64,000 bases of DNA from Sphingomonas baiyangensis (lineage in GTDB: Bacteria > Pseudomonadota > Alphaproteobacteria > Sphingomonadales > Sphingomonadaceae), in contig NZ_SWKR01000001.1 of NCBI RefSeq assembly GCF_005144715.1, positions 124,001-188,000 on the forward strand, written 5' to 3'. Each line of letters starts with the position of its first letter. Within the stretch, counting starts at the first letter, position 1. The notes beneath the pieces are model-generated. The model saw only the letters and a program-made list of their open reading frames with translations. It ran no database searches and was not told the DNA's origin. The position numbers were made by a program, and so were the translations under genes. Shown here in pieces: positions 63,153 to 64,000 of the stretch.

Positions 63153-64000
63153 ATGGCATCGCCATTCACGCACGCTCGCAATTTTCTGCATCTGACCGTC
63201 GCCGCCGGCGCGATCATGGCCGCGGCCCCCGCCTTCGCGCAGCAGGCCGATCCCGAGGCGCTGGCGCAGGCCGAACTCGCCGAGCCCGGCGCGCAGGGCG
63301 ATCAGGACATCGTCGTCACCGCGCGCCGCCGCGAGGAAACGCTGCTCGACGTGCCGATCGCGATCACCGCCTATTCGGGCGACGCGCTGGCGGCGCAGGG
63401 CGCCATCGACCTGTCGGACATCGGCGACACCACGCCCAACGTCACGCTCGAGCCGTCACGCGGCACCAACTCGACGCTTACCGCCTTCATCCGCGGCGTC
63501 GGCCAGCAGGATCCGGTTCCCGGCTTCGAGGCGGGCGTCGGCCTCTATATCGATGACGTCTATCTCAACCGCCCGCAGGCAGCTTTGCTCGACATCTACG
63601 ACGTCGAGCGTATCGAGGTGCTGCGCGGGCCGCAGGGCACGCTTTACGGCCGCAACACCATCGGCGGCGCGATCAAGTACGTCACGCGCCGCCTGCCCGA
63701 CGAGGTCTCGGTGCGCGCGCGTGCCACCTATGGCAGCTACGACCAGGCCGATGCCGTGCTCAGCGTCTCGGCGCCGCTCACCGACGGCATCCGCGTGGGG
63801 CTTGCCGGCGCGCGTCTCAGCCGCGGCGGCTTCGGCGACAATCTCACGCTCGGCATCGAGAACTACAACAAGGATATCTGGGCCGGGCGCGGCACCGTCG
63901 AGTTCGAGACGCCCGACAGCCGCCTGTTCGTGCGCATCTCGGGCGACTACACGCACGACAAGTCGAATGCGCGCAACGGCCACCGGCTCATCCCCGGCCT
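63153..64000 (+). CDS. TonB-dependent receptor (partial)
   Basis: Outer-membrane transporter energised by TonB; only the first 282 codons lie in the window. Signal peptide (MASPFTHARNFLHLTVAAGAIMAAAPAFA), TonB-box-like DIVVTARRREE, then the plug domain with TLLDVPIAITAYSG, FIRGVGQQDP and VEVLRGPQGTLYGRNTIGG-type residues (IEVLRGPQGTLYGRNT), followed by the first barrel strands. The substrate is unknown. ATG 63153 has GGAGGGG upstream. It is probably controlled by the divergent TetR regulator. Confidence 0.95.
   Translation, partial: MASPFTHARNFLHLTVAAGAIMAAAPAFAQQADPEALAQAELAEPGAQGDQDIVVTARRREETLLDVPIAITAYSGDALAAQGAIDLSDIGDTTPNVTLEPSRGTNSTLTAFIRGVGQQDPVPGFEAGVGLYIDDVYLNRPQAALLDIYDVERIEVLRGPQGTLYGRNTIGGAIKYVTRRLPDEVSVRARATYGSYDQADAVLSVSAPLTDGIRVGLAGARLSRGGFGDNLTLGIENYNKDIWAGRGTVEFETPDSRLFVRISGDYTHDKSNARNGHRLIPG

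Noticed and set aside
1..64000. Looked for tRNA, rRNA, prophage or insertion-sequence genes.
   Set aside because: No cloverleaf, integrase or transposase motif was recognised by eye; a tRNA search program would settle it.

Overview
The window is high-GC DNA with alphaproteobacterial gene order, most likely from the Sphingomonadales (Sphingomonas-like). The indications are the proA-nadD-rsfS-rlmH-envC-ctpA block, hisG-hisD-nusB with thiL and hppA nearby, sucC followed by etfBA, a CBP3-type cytochrome bc1 chaperone next to a YceD-like gene, a TonB-dependent receptor beside a TetR gene, and the dispersed palindromic repeats typical of sphingomonad genomes. This assignment is inference; no rRNA or tRNA gene is present to fix it. 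Genes are tightly packed, with many 4-base ATGA or GTGA overlaps and frequent GTG and TTG starts.

Layout. 1-8 kb: hppA (cut by the window start), thiL, an MFS transporter, nusB, hisD, hisG, a decayed or mis-sequenced DUF2332 gene and a TauE-like permease. 8-14 kb: a small membrane protein, a frameshifted PDZ/membrane protein, etfA-etfB-sucC and a lipoprotein. 14.2-21.3 kb: an eight-gene same-strand operon with SPFH, two DUF4178 proteins, a 50-residue membrane peptide, DUF350, a membrane-anchored spermidine-synthase homologue, an FAD amine-oxidase-like protein and SpeD. This is the most unusual system in the window. 21.2-28.6 kb: a hybrid histidine kinase, a DUF4130-UdgX fusion, a hemerythrin, the partner radical SAM protein, and a large membrane protein. 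29-36 kb: coq7, dsbB, ctpA, envC-like, rlmH, rsfS, nadD, proA. 36-45 kb: DUF3667 and other membrane proteins, a methyltransferase, homoserine dehydrogenase, a 2OG-type oxygenase, a Bcr/CflA transporter, an acidic protein, an MliC-like lipoprotein, a PAP2 phosphatase and ychF. 45-51 kb: HerA-type ATPase, an NfrB-like glycosyltransferase with a probable outer-membrane partner, and TauE with a TIGR02186 protein. 51-59 kb: a bacterial alpha-2-macroglobulin with pbpC. 59-64 kb: a VOC protein, an RcnB-like protein, BamE, the bc1 chaperone, YceD-like, TetR and a TonB-dependent receptor cut by the window end.

How the parts fit. Most of the window is core metabolism (histidine, proline, NAD, thiamine, TCA cycle, beta-oxidation electron transfer, ubiquinone), ribosome maturation (RlmH, RsfS, YchF) and cell-envelope upkeep (CtpA, EnvC-like, DsbB, BamE, PBP1c with alpha-2-macroglobulin). 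The accessory interest lies in the polyamine/membrane operon, the DNA-repair pair UdgX and radical SAM, and the exopolysaccharide-type NfrB-like pair. Two genes carry single frameshifts that could be real decay or assembly errors. Three convergent gene pairs end on one shared CTAG, which serves as TAG on both strands.
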